A stretch of DNA of 36,692 nucleotides from Nostoc sp. FACHB-110 (GTDB lineage Bacteria > Cyanobacteriota > Cyanobacteriia > Cyanobacteriales > Nostocaceae). The position numbers and the translations under genes were made by a program. The notes beneath the pieces are model-generated. The model worked only from the letters and a program-made list of their open reading frames with translations, had not been told where the DNA came from and searched no databases. The first letter of the stretch is position 1. Each line of letters begins with the position of its first letter. Below are positions 25,432-32,578 of the stretch, piece by piece. The stretch is taken from contig NZ_JACJRU010000042.1 of the NCBI RefSeq assembly GCF_014697425.1, forward strand, positions 1 through 36,692. The letters run 5' to 3'.

Positions 25432-26019
25432 TTAATTCACTACCTGACTCCCATGAGTCCGGGGGTCAACTTGAGTCGTTGGTGCAACAGAGTTAGAAAC
25501 TTTAGAAGTTTTACCACTAGCTTGGGCATAGGGTAAGGATGAACCAGTTACTAACGCTTCTATATTACTAGCCATGATAGTACGAGGTACATCACCGATC
25601 GCTTGGGCTATATCTTTGCCATCTTTAGATAAAAATACAAAATGGGGAATGCCATCGACGCGATATTTCAGCATTTCTGGCAGCCATTTAGTATTATCTA
25701 CATTCAGCATGACAAAATTAGCTTTGTCGGCATACTGCTGTTCTAGTTGGGCAATATCAGGAGCCATTTTTTGACAGACAGTACACCAGTCAGCATAAAA
25801 CTCTACTATTGACGGTTTGCCGTTACTTAAAGCAACGTCTAGGGGTAGAGAATTTTTGCCTAATTCAGCAACAGAGATAGAATTTGTTTCCGTGCGTAAC
25901 CCTAAGAAGAGGGCAACGCTCAAGGCGATCGCTACAATTACAATTAAGAAGTTTCTCACTCGCGCCCCAAATGTCGATTCTGGCTTGGCGGAAGAATTAA
26001 CAGGTGCTTCTTGTGACAT
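25432..26019 (-). CDS. txlA: Membrane-anchored thioredoxin-like protein (TxlA/HCF164 type)
   Basis: A thiol-disulfide protein of 195 residues. Residues 21-41 form a single N-terminal membrane anchor, and the thioredoxin domain follows with active site WCTVC (Trp78, Cys79, Cys82) and the cis-Pro in DGIPHFVFL. The WCxxC context EFYADWCTVC and the size fit cyanobacterial TxlA and plant HCF164, which carry reducing equivalents across the thylakoid membrane for cytochrome b6f assembly; this role is taken from the family. The C-terminal Pro/Gln/Thr-rich tail is variable. The gene is divergent from the NIL-ferredoxin gene with 104 bp between starts, so regulatory DNA may be shared. Confidence 0.85.
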   Translation of the reverse strand: MSQEAPVNSSAKPESTFGARVRNFLIVIVAIALSVALFLGLRTETNSISVAELGKNSLPLDVALSNGKPSIVEFYADWCTVCQKMAPDIAQLEQQYADKANFVMLNVDNTKWLPEMLKYRVDGIPHFVFLSKDGKDIAQAIGDVPRTIMASNIEALVTGSSLPYAQASGKTSKVSNSVAPTTQVDPRTHGSQVVN

Positions 26020-26123
26020 AGCAAATTTATTAAAACTTATTAAGTATTGCCAATATTTAGTTTATCGTTTTCCTTCTTTGACACATCTATCTGCAAACAC
26101 TTAGAAAAATATCTGCTAAATCT

Positions 26124-26528
26124 GTGAAAAAACGAGTTACTCTCACCTTTCCCAAACGCGCTATCCAAATGCCCGTAACTTACGTACTGGCGAAAGATTT
26201 TAATGTGGCTGCAAATATTATCCGCGCCCAAGTTGCCCCCAATCAAATCGGGAAATTGGTTGTGGAACTCTCAGGAGACATAGATCAGTTAGACGCAGCA
26301 ATTGAGTGGATGCGATCGCGTCATATTAATGTTTCTTCTAGCTTAGGCGAAATTGTGATTGATGAAGATATCTGTGTGGACTGTGGTTTGTGTACTGGGG
26401 TATGTCCGACAGAAGCACTCAGTCTCAACCCGGAAACATTCAAGCTGACATTCACGCGATCGCGTTGTATTGTCTGCGAACAGTGTATTCCTACTTGTCC
26501 GGTACAAGCAATTTCCACCAATCTTTAG
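26124..26528 (+). CDS. NIL-domain ferredoxin with two 4Fe-4S clusters
   Basis: A 134-residue protein with an N-terminal NIL domain (about 1-75, the small ligand-binding fold seen at the C-terminus of MetN-type ABC ATPases). A bacterial two-cluster ferredoxin domain follows: CVDCGLCTGVCP (Cys84, 87, 90, 94) and CIVCEQCIPTCP (Cys115, 118, 121, 125). All eight ligands are present. The start is a GTG at 26124 without an obvious ribosome-binding site; no ATG fits the N-terminal strand. NIL-ferredoxins occur widely in cyanobacteria and in sulfur/methionine-linked pathways, but the electron partner is unknown. Confidence 0.88.
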   Translation: MKKRVTLTFPKRAIQMPVTYVLAKDFNVAANIIRAQVAPNQIGKLVVELSGDIDQLDAAIEWMRSRHINVSSSLGEIVIDEDICVDCGLCTGVCPTEALSLNPETFKLTFTRSRCIVCEQCIPTCPVQAISTNL

Positions 26529-26546
26529 AGGATGTTTGAAAAGTAT

Positions 26547-26821
26547 TGGGCGAATAGAATTCGCTACTAAACAAGCAAAGTCCACCTGCGTGGACTGATG
26601 AAAAAACTGGGATTTGAAACCCGCGCAGGCGGTGAGGGGGTCGCACGCAGTCTTGGCGGTTCCCTTCGTTAGCCAGCCTGCGAGCGTCTTGCGTAAAGCC
26701 TGACGGTATGGCTTCGCTTAGAGCGACGTACTCCTTCGGAGAAGCAAGCTACGCGTAGCGTCTCCCTTTGGAGAAGGAGCGTCAGGGGTTTTGTCTGTGT
26801 AGCTGCGACTTCAGTCGCCCA
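26547..26821. mobile_element. Composite palindromic repeat element (about 275 bp)
   Basis: The ends are imperfect inverted repeats. The left reads TGGGCGAATAGAATTCGCTA, and the reverse complement of the right reads TGGGCGACTGAAGTCGCAGC; each end also folds on itself. Within lie GTCCACCTGCGTGGAC and ACCCGCGCAGGCGG. An inner block (about 26700-26785) is built of further palindromes (CTCCTTCGGAGAAG, CTACGCGTAGCG, CTCCCTTTGGAGAAG), apparently nested inside the outer element. The element is GC-rich against AT-rich surroundings and has no open frame. It looks like a Nostoc-type interspersed repeat, possibly non-autonomous. Confidence 0.55.
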
Positions 26822-26949
26822 GTGCAAGATATGAATAAAACTCAATACAGTTCAGATCAGTATTTTTTCTTTTGCTATTTCCATTTCCCTATTTACTTGC
26901 CTCAATCGAGAAGCTTTCTTAACTGAACCACATGACTTTAAAAGTATCT

Positions 26950-27040
26950 AGGACTTACGCAAGAACTCTCTCAAGCTCTTATCACTTCGTGTCCTTTGCG
27001 TCCTTTGTGGTTCGTTTCTTCATAATTTTGCGTAAGTCCT
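26950..27040. mobile_element. TIR element, copy B
   Basis: A 91-bp element starting AGGACTTACGCAA and ending TTGCGTAAGTCCT, perfect 13-bp inverted ends. It is flanked by AGTATCT (26943-26949) and GGTATCT (27041-27047), a 6-of-7 match that fits a 7-bp target duplication. The first 25 bases are the same as in copy A (16666-16801) and the interior aligns. The sequence AACCACAAAGGACGCAAAGG on its minus strand belongs to the CAGAG-type repeat family. The remainder of 26529-27361 is covered by the composite repeat at 26547-26821 and otherwise AT-rich DNA; AGGAGGT at 27270-27276 has no start codon at the right distance. Confidence 0.75.
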
Positions 27041-27361
27041 GGTATCTCTAAAATTGAGAGAAACTTGCCTACATAAATATTTGTTGGAAATATTTATTTA
27101 CAAAAATAAAAATCATAACATTATTGTGTTCAATTTAATACCTAGACAAAAGATATATCTAAAAATTTTTCTCAATTACCCCAAAGAAAGAGCCATTTAT
27201 GGTTAATTTTATATATCTTTTTAAAAGTACTAAGTTGAAAGATTAATACTAATACATAGGAACATATTTAGGAGGTTTAAAAAAATATCAAAAGATAGAT
27301 GAAAATTTTTAACTAGTGCTATTATGCAAGAACATTACTAAGTATGTAATTGTTATCAATC

Positions 27362-28333
27362 ATGAAATTAGATACAAAAATCACAATAAAAACCCTAGGA
27401 GAATACGCCTACCAAGCTATTCAAAAGCACTTTCATAAAAGCCTCAAGTGGGAAAAAACTGTTAAGAAAGATGAAGACCCCGAAGCACTTCATCAAATGC
27501 GTGTCGGAATGCGTCGTCTGCGTACAGCCGTAAGTAGGTTTGGTTTAGCTCTAGATTTACCAAAATCAGCTAGTGATAAAAATATTGGGAAAATCGCTCG
27601 TCGTCTTGGGAGTCTGCGCGACTTAGATGTATTAAAAGAAAGTTTAGAAACAGATTATCAACCAAAATTACCAGATAAAGAACAGAAAAATCTCCAAAAA
27701 GCTTTTCATGTGTTAGCCAAACAACGAGAAGATGCCTTTTCTCATGTCCAGAAAACTCTCAAAGATGAACTGTATAAATCGTTTAAACAAACATTAGAAG
27801 ATTGGTTAGAAGAACCTAGCTATTACTCTTTAGCATCTATTCCGATTCAGCAAGTACTACCTGATTTATTATTACCGGAAGTTAGTATTTTTTTCTTACA
27901 TCCGGGTTGGCTAGTTGGGACTCAAAGTAGTAAATCTGAATTGAAAATTTCTACAGACTGGCAATCTCAAGATGTAGAAAAACATTTAACTAATGAAGGT
28001 GAAAGCATTCATGATTTACGCAAACAAGCTAAACGTGTACGTTATCAAATGGACTTATTTACAGACTTATATGGAGAATCTTACGCAAGTTATATTGCAG
28101 ATGTAAAAAATATCCAAGACATCTTAGGCAGTATCCAAGATAGTGTAGTGATGGGACAGTGGTTAATGGATGTTTTCAAATCAGAACTTGACACTCATTT
28201 GCCAACTCTTAGCAATTTATTAGCAGATAATCGTTATCAATTATGGCAACAGTGGCAACCTTTACAAGAACGTTATTTACAGGTTGAACATAGGCAGAAT
28301 TTTCATTTAGCAATACTGAAGTGCGAAGTCTAA
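27362..28333 (+). CDS. CHAD domain protein
   Basis: A 323-residue helical protein with the conserved histidine/arginine/lysine helices of CHAD domains: LHQMRVGMRRLRTAVSRF in the N-terminal half, RRLGSLRDLDVLKESL, and IHDLRKQAKRVRYQMDLF in the C-terminal half, followed by IQDILGSIQDSVV. CHAD domains bind inorganic polyphosphate, so a role at polyphosphate granules or in polyphosphate handling is likely. A fused CYTH triphosphatase, frequent elsewhere, is absent. The ATG at 27362 is preferred over the TTG at 27350, although neither has a clear ribosome-binding site. It converges on the next gene with a 24-bp gap. Confidence 0.85.
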   Translation: MKLDTKITIKTLGEYAYQAIQKHFHKSLKWEKTVKKDEDPEALHQMRVGMRRLRTAVSRFGLALDLPKSASDKNIGKIARRLGSLRDLDVLKESLETDYQPKLPDKEQKNLQKAFHVLAKQREDAFSHVQKTLKDELYKSFKQTLEDWLEEPSYYSLASIPIQQVLPDLLLPEVSIFFLHPGWLVGTQSSKSELKISTDWQSQDVEKHLTNEGESIHDLRKQAKRVRYQMDLFTDLYGESYASYIADVKNIQDILGSIQDSVVMGQWLMDVFKSELDTHLPTLSNLLADNRYQLWQQWQPLQERYLQVEHRQNFHLAILKCEV

Positions 28334-28357
28334 AATTAATCTACCAAGTGACGAATA

Positions 28358-28999
28358 CTATCGAGAAGACAAACTAATTGGAGCTTCTAGAGATAATACA
28401 TAAACACTGCTTTGGGGAATTTGGACAACACGAGTATTTTCAGCCGAGCGCAATCCTGTCAGCAATCCTACAGCACTTCCTAGCATCGCTCCTCGGTCAA
28501 ATTGATCTGGATCTCCTTGACTTAAAAAGCCAAAAGTACTGCCGCCGATTCTACCCCAAACAGAGCCATTTTCCACAGCTTTTTCATTAGCTCGCTTGTG
28601 GGTAATAGTAGTACCAGGAATAACTTGGCTAGATGCTTGAATTGTCACAATTCGACCGTTAATAACTAAAGACTGGGCGATAATTTTTGCACCACCTTCT
28701 TTTGGTTTTAACACTATACTTACTGGGGTATTTTCTGGGGCGATAACATTACCTTGAGCATCTTTAATCGCACTAGCTAAAGGAACAGTCAACGGATAAT
28801 CTTTCTTTTGTCCAACATCAACGGTAACAGGCGCGGGAAAAGAAACGATAATTGCGGTGTCTTGAGGTATAGCAATTTCTGAACTGACTGCTTGTGGTTG
28901 AGATGGTTGTGGGGGCGTTGGTTGAGCATGAGCAGGTAATGTAACTGCACCTAACAAGGAGATAGAGCAAGCCAAGCTGAATAATGTTTGGGTTTTCAT
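28358..28999 (-). CDS. Exported hypothetical protein (213 aa)
   Basis: A clear signal peptide (residues 1-25, cleavage after AHA) and a Pro/Gln-rich linker precede a beta-rich domain (VPQ-like IAIPQDTAIIVSFPAP, then YPLTVPLASAI, VIAPENTPVSIVLKP and SLVINGRIVTIQAS). A Gly-rich C-terminal part (about 150-190) follows. It is probably periplasmic or outer-membrane linked. The domain recalls a TrbI/VirB10-like barrel in the sequence of its strands, but this is only a loose impression. Nothing nearby suggests conjugation. The function is unknown. The ATG is followed by a typical Lys-start signal. Confidence 0.7.
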   Translation of the reverse strand: MKTQTLFSLACSISLLGAVTLPAHAQPTPPQPSQPQAVSSEIAIPQDTAIIVSFPAPVTVDVGQKKDYPLTVPLASAIKDAQGNVIAPENTPVSIVLKPKEGGAKIIAQSLVINGRIVTIQASSQVIPGTTITHKRANEKAVENGSVWGRIGGSTFGFLSQGDPDQFDRGAMLGSAVGLLTGLRSAENTRVVQIPQSSVYVLSLEAPISLSSR

Positions 29000-29137
29000 A
29001 ACCGTTTACCTTTGAATTTGAGTGTTTACTAGGGGTTTAAGTCCCTTCACTTAATCAATAGGTTTGGGGTTGTTGGTTTATGCAGTTTGGCTTGGGGGAT
29101 GTGAGGTAAGTTTGTCAGAGTTGATGCACAGACAAGA

Positions 29138-29169
29138 AACTAACCACAGAGGCGCAGAGGACGCAGAGA
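29138..29169. repeat. CAGAG-family repeat
   Basis: AACCACAGAGGCGCAGAGGA followed by CGCAGAGAG lies between the exported protein and the GST. It belongs to the same family as the interiors of the elements at 4404-4445 and 26950-27040. No inverted ends are visible. Confidence 0.55.
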
Positions 29170-29177
29170 GTTATAGT

Positions 29178-29840
29178 TTATTTTCGGCTCAACTCACGCA
29201 GACGCAGTTTGACTAAAATTTTGACTCGCCGCTTAAACTGTTCAAAGTCTTCTGGGCTAATCTTTGTCTTTTCCCAGACTGGACGTTGCATAAGGCGTTC
29301 AGACCATTCATATATTTTGGGATAATCGCTCAAATTGACACCTAAGTTAGGCAAGTAAAGTACAGCAGTACCCGCAACAATGTCTGCTAAGGTTAACTCG
29401 TCACTACCAAAATATTGAGAAGTACTCAAGATTTCTGTGAAAAATTGCAGCACTGTATCTATATGTTCTCTAGCTTTTAAAAATTGTGGTGAGTCTGCAC
29501 TTTCACTAATCAATGTGACTATTTTGGGAAATAACTCATTAGCTGTGATGTGTTGTACCATCCTGACTTTAGCTAAGGCTTGCGGCTCACTAGGTAGCAT
29601 GGCTGGTTGGGGATACTTCGCTTCTAAATAGTCCAAAATTGCCAGCGATTCTACTATTCGCAATCCATCATTTACTACAACTGGAATGTGATGAAATGGG
29701 TTAATTTTTAAGAAATTTTCTTGCAATTGATCGCCATCTAAGTTCATCAATATTGGCTCAAAATCAATTCCTTTTTCTAATAGAGTTAACCAGACACGCC
29801 GAGCATTAGGCGAGATGGGATTATAGTAAAACTGCAACAT
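29178..29840 (-). CDS. Glutathione S-transferase family protein
   Basis: A cytosolic GST of 220 residues. The N-terminal thioredoxin-like domain (1-77) contains FYYNPISPNARRVW, where SPNARR is the active-site turn, and ESLAILDYLEAKYP, the glutathione-binding E-S pair. The all-helical C-terminal domain (85-210) contains LTLADIVAG, the usual N-capping motif. The substrate is unknown; stress-related conjugation or dehalogenation is typical. The ATG at 29840 has AGGAGGAATTAGCG just before it, a strong ribosome-binding site. It lies 79 bp after a TetR gene on the same strand and has the same operator-like dyad as the TetR gene. Confidence 0.88.
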   Translation of the reverse strand: MLQFYYNPISPNARRVWLTLLEKGIDFEPILMNLDGDQLQENFLKINPFHHIPVVVNDGLRIVESLAILDYLEAKYPQPAMLPSEPQALAKVRMVQHITANELFPKIVTLISESADSPQFLKAREHIDTVLQFFTEILSTSQYFGSDELTLADIVAGTAVLYLPNLGVNLSDYPKIYEWSERLMQRPVWEKTKISPEDFEQFKRRVKILVKLRLRELSRK

Positions 29841-29861
29841 CGCTAATTCCTCCTAAATAAA

Positions 29862-29875
29862 AAACCAATCGGTCT
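29862..29875. promoter_or_regulatory. Operator-like dyad upstream of GST
   Basis: On the minus strand this reads AGACCGATTGGTTT, a near-palindrome of the AGACCG-nn-CGGTCT type. It lies 22-35 bases upstream of the GST start and matches the site at 30527-30540 at 12 of 14 positions. A TetR1 binding site is the simplest reading. Confidence 0.6.
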
Positions 29876-29919
29876 GTAAATTTGCAAAAAAAAATTAGTT
29901 GAGATTTTGCATTTAAAAA

Positions 29920-30510
29920 TTAATTTTTATAACTGTATATGTACTGTTTGAGATGATTTGTAACTCTTTGCATATAAATTGCATCACCATATAACTTACT
30001 CATCATGATGGCTCCTTCTAAGGTGGCAATAATAATAGTGGCGATTTCATCAGCATCAACTCCAGAACGAATTTCTCCTTTTGTAATTCCCTTTTGAATA
30101 ATTTGGGAAATCAGGTTACGCCAGGCGTTCATGGCTTTTTGAGCGCGATCGCGTAGTGCAGGATGAGCATCATCACTCTCAACCGCAGTATTCAATAACG
30201 GACAGCCACCTTGAATAGGTGGATTATCGACAAAGCCAGCAAATACTTCAATCATTGCTTCTAGGCGTTCAATTGCATGATGTTTACTGCGAATTGCGGC
30301 TGTAGTGTGTTGAGTCACACGCGCGATCGCAAAATCAAACGCTTGCAAAGCTAAGTCATCTTTACTAGGAAAATGGTTGTAAATACCGCCTTTGTGCAAT
30401 CCCGTTACACGCATAATGTCGGATATCGAAGCACCTGCATATCCCTGTTGATTAAACAGTTCCGCCGCTTGTTGGATAATTCGCGTTTTTGTTTCTTCGC
30501 CTTTAGACAT
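29920..30510 (-). CDS. TetR/AcrR-family repressor (TetR1)
   Basis: A 196-residue regulator with an N-terminal helix-turn-helix (about 10-57: ASISDIMRVTGLHKGGIYNHF). Its C-terminal ligand domain has the GGCPLLN motif (near 91-97), characteristic of the YxaF/LmrA-like TetR branch. The conserved Cys there could in principle sense thiol stress. The gene is directly upstream of the GST and carries an operator-like dyad 17 bases before its ATG (30527-30540), with a twin before the GST. Autoregulation and control of the GST are inferred from these sites. The ATG at 30510 lacks a strong ribosome-binding site. Confidence 0.88.
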   Translation of the reverse strand: MSKGEETKTRIIQQAAELFNQQGYAGASISDIMRVTGLHKGGIYNHFPSKDDLALQAFDFAIARVTQHTTAAIRSKHHAIERLEAMIEVFAGFVDNPPIQGGCPLLNTAVESDDAHPALRDRAQKAMNAWRNLISQIIQKGITKGEIRSGVDADEIATIIIATLEGAIMMSKLYGDAIYMQRVTNHLKQYIYSYKN

Positions 30511-30526
30511 AGCTTTACGAGATGGC

Positions 30527-30540
30527 AGACCGAACGGTTT
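30527..30540. promoter_or_regulatory. Operator-like dyad upstream of TetR1
   Basis: AGACCGAACGGTTT, with half-sites AACCG/CGGTT separated in dyad fashion, ends 17 bases upstream of the TetR1 ATG. It matches AGACCGATTGGTTT near the GST at 12 of 14 positions. Likely autoregulatory. Confidence 0.6.
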
Positions 30541-30967
30541 GTTTTAAATTAGCATCATTTTCAGCCGAGGTCAAACAATAATGATTTTTAGCTATAACTA
30601 TCTTATTTATTACCAAAAGTATTAGTAAAGATACGGAATTATGACTTGCGATCGCGCAGCCAATTATTGCCAAAAATATAACGACAAAATCATAGTTAAT
30701 TCTACTTTGAAAGCAGAAATATAATCCATAACTTATCTTTCTATCACAGGATAATTGAACCTAATAAATTTTATTTATATATCTAAGAAAATAAGCCAAA
30801 AGTAACAGTAGCTCACCTAAAAATGACAAATTATTACTCCTTACGGTACAAGACTAATTAATTACAAAAGTGGAATTAATAAAGTAGGGTAAATTTCGTC
30901 AATTATGGATGTTGCTAAACGTCTTGTTACTGACCAATTTAAAATTTAATATAGGAGATAAATAGCC
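30541..30967. other. Intergenic region between TetR1 and the Nif11 gene
   Basis: AT-rich divergent promoter region. A 14-codon open frame (30905-30949, MDVAKRLVTDQFKI) lies just upstream of the Nif11 start and might be a leader or a fragment; it is too short to judge. A HIP1-like site is near 30650. Nothing else is recognised. Confidence 0.35.
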
Positions 30968-31201
30968 ATGACCAAGCAAAACGCCGCAGAGTTGTTTAAA
31001 GCTGTCAAACAAGACCAAGCATTACAGCAAAAACTAAAAGCTACAGCAGATCCCGCAGCATTTCTCAAGATTGCTAAAGAACGCGGCTATGATTTTACCC
31101 CCGAAGAACTAGACGCAGAAATAGATAGATTATCGCCAGAAGATTTAGCAGCCATTATTAATCCTGGTTGGGGGCCAAGACGACACATTAATCCAAGATA
31201 G
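30968..31201 (+). CDS. Nif11-family small peptide (77 aa)
   Basis: An acidic-basic helical protein with the pattern of Nif11-like leader peptides: ELFKAVKQDQALQQKLKATA (8-27), AAFLKIAKERGYDFTPEEL (30-48) and LSPEDLAAI (55-63). The C-terminus INPGWGPRRHINPR is Pro/Arg-rich and lacks Cys, Ser and Thr. A double-glycine cleavage site is absent, although NPG at 65-67 is at a plausible position. Thus a modified RiPP core is possible but unsupported, since no modification enzyme or transporter with a C39 domain is near. It could instead be a free-standing small regulator of the Nif11 fold. AGGAGAT precedes the ATG at 30968. Confidence 0.75.
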   Translation: MTKQNAAELFKAVKQDQALQQKLKATADPAAFLKIAKERGYDFTPEELDAEIDRLSPEDLAAIINPGWGPRRHINPR

Positions 31202-31289
31202 TTTTTTAAAAAATCACTGACTGGGGCTAGGGGTTAGAGACTAGAAGAATGTACCTCATGCAGATGAAAAGTGCTGTAATAGTTTTGGT

Positions 31290-31331
31290 AAATGTTCACC
31301 TACTTATTTATTAATAGGTAGGTGAACATTT
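31290..31331. repeat. Large perfect hairpin (19-bp stem)
   Basis: AAATGTTCACCTAC (31290-31303) pairs with GTAGGTGAACATTT (31318-31331). The stem continues inward for five more pairs (one T-G wobble), leaving a loop of TATT. It lies between the Nif11 gene and the start of the reductase fragment. It may be a TetR-type operator (GTTCACCTAC/GTAGGTGAAC half-sites), a transcript-end structure or a scar of a mobile element. There is no T-run. Confidence 0.6.
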
Positions 31332-31340
31332 ATCTAGATT

Positions 31341-31631
31341 ATGTGTCAAGGTGAGAATTTTTATCAGAATTTAAAATTAGTCGAGCAAGTAAAAGCCATC
31401 GCTACCGAAAAAGGTGTAACCCCCAGTCAGCTAGCTCTAGCATGGCTTTTAGCCCAAGGTGACGATATTGTTCCTATCCCTGGAACAAAACGCCGCGTTT
31501 ATTTAGAAGAAAATATCGCCGCCGCCCAAATTGTGCTGACACCAGAAGATTTGAGTCGTATCACCGCAACTGCACCCAAAGGTTTCACCGCCGGGGAACG
31601 TTATTCAGATATGAGTACGGTGAACCGTTAA
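31341..31631 (+). pseudogene. C-terminal fragment of an aldo/keto reductase
   Basis: The 96-residue frame matches only the last third of a YakC/AKR13-type aldo/keto reductase: QGENFYQNL, VTPSQLALAWLLAQ, VPIPGTKRRVYLEENIAAA and a C-terminal end. A full enzyme has about 320-330 residues, so some 230 codons with the NADPH-barrel active site (Asp, Tyr, Lys, His) are missing. In-frame TAG at 31335 closes the frame upstream, and the preceding 136 bp contain no reductase sequence in any frame. The ATG has no ribosome-binding site and the frame is otherwise intact, so the loss is a 5' deletion that looks recent. Confidence 0.8.
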
Positions 31632-31697
31632 GGGAGTAGGGGATAGGGAACAGAGTGAGAAATCTGGGTGACGCAAAGTTCTGATTCCCCTACTCCC
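31632..31697. repeat. Inverted GGGAGTAGGGGA repeat
   Basis: GGGAGTAGGGGA (31632-31643) and TCCCCTACTCCC (31686-31697) are perfect 12-bp inverted copies 42 bases apart. A related GGAGTAGGGGA follows the HlyD-like gene at 33866-33876. It follows the reductase fragment directly. The rest of 31698-31960 is AT-rich and holds the TetR2 promoter region. Confidence 0.6.
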
Positions 31698-31931
31698 CAC
31701 TCCCTTTTGCAATTAAACTTGACAGGAAGAACTGTAAAGCCTACATTAAGAAGTGTATACAAGTATAAAATTGCAAATTACAACTAATAACCTTCTCAAC
31801 ACTGAGAAACTGTTTAGGTCAACAGCAAAGTAATAGCTAAACAACGCTGAATCTAGGCATTTTGCTGATTTTGATGGTGTATTTATTTGTCTCTTGACTG
31901 CTTGCCTATTTTGAGCGTAAGTTATAAATAA

Positions 31932-31941
31932 CGAACGTTCG
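31932..31941. promoter_or_regulatory. Palindrome CGAACGTTCG upstream of TetR2
   Basis: A perfect 10-bp palindrome 19 bases before the TetR2 ATG. It overlaps the downstream side of a possible promoter (TTGCCT, 17 bases, TAAATA ending near 31931). Its position fits autorepression of the TetR2-exporter operon. Confidence 0.5.
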
Positions 31942-31960
31942 ATATAAATAAATTCCGACT

Positions 31961-32545
31961 ATGCCCAAAATCGTTGACCATGACCAATATCGCAAGGAGT
32001 TACTCAGCAAATGTTTTGATTTATTTGCTCAAAAAGGCTACGGCTCTGTGACTATGCGGCAAATTGCCCAAGAAATGAGGGTTTCTACCGGAACTTTGTA
32101 TCACTACTTTCCGAGCAAAGAAGCTTTATTTGAGCAATTAGTCGAAGAGATTTCGCAACAGGATGTGAGTGCAGCATTGGCAGAGTTAGAAGGAGCCGAA
32201 ACACTGCAAGAAGCAATGTTAGCACTAGGAAAATATCTAGTAAAAAATGAGGATTACTTTATTAAATGGACGTTTGTTTGGGTTGATTTCTGTCAACATC
32301 AAGATGCGGATATTAAAAATAACAATGTTTTTAAACGTGCTAATAAGCGGTATCAGCAAGCAGCTTGCGAGTTTTTGGGAATTCAGGATGAAGTTTTAGC
32401 TTCTTTTGTATTGAGCTTTGTGAATGGTTTGATTTTAGAAAAATTGTGGGGTGATGAATCGATTGATTTTGTTGAGCAATGCGTCTTATTAGGCAAAATG
32501 TTAACGGCTTACTTACAGAATAATTCAAATAATTCTGTTAACTAA
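31961..32545 (+). CDS. TetR-family repressor (TetR2)
   Basis: A 194-residue regulator. The N-terminal helix-turn-helix is VTMRQIAQEMRVSTGTLYHYF (split: VTMRQIAQEM and RVSTGTLYHYF), followed by PSKEALFEQL. The C-terminal domain is helical and variable. It is followed after 33 bp by the HlyD-like gene with an intervening GGGGGGA ribosome-binding site, so it probably heads an operon of an ABC exporter and represses it. The palindrome at 31932-31941 is the likely operator. The effector is unknown. Confidence 0.9.
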   Translation: MPKIVDHDQYRKELLSKCFDLFAQKGYGSVTMRQIAQEMRVSTGTLYHYFPSKEALFEQLVEEISQQDVSAALAELEGAETLQEAMLALGKYLVKNEDYFIKWTFVWVDFCQHQDADIKNNNVFKRANKRYQQAACEFLGIQDEVLASFVLSFVNGLILEKLWGDESIDFVEQCVLLGKMLTAYLQNNSNNSVN

Positions 32546-32578
32546 TCTTTTCGGGGCGGAGATTTTTTAGGGGGGAAT

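Noticed and set aside
28358..28999. Exported protein as part of a conjugation system (TrbI/VirB10-like)
   Set aside because: Only a loose resemblance of strand pattern; no TM anchor, no other conjugation genes nearby.
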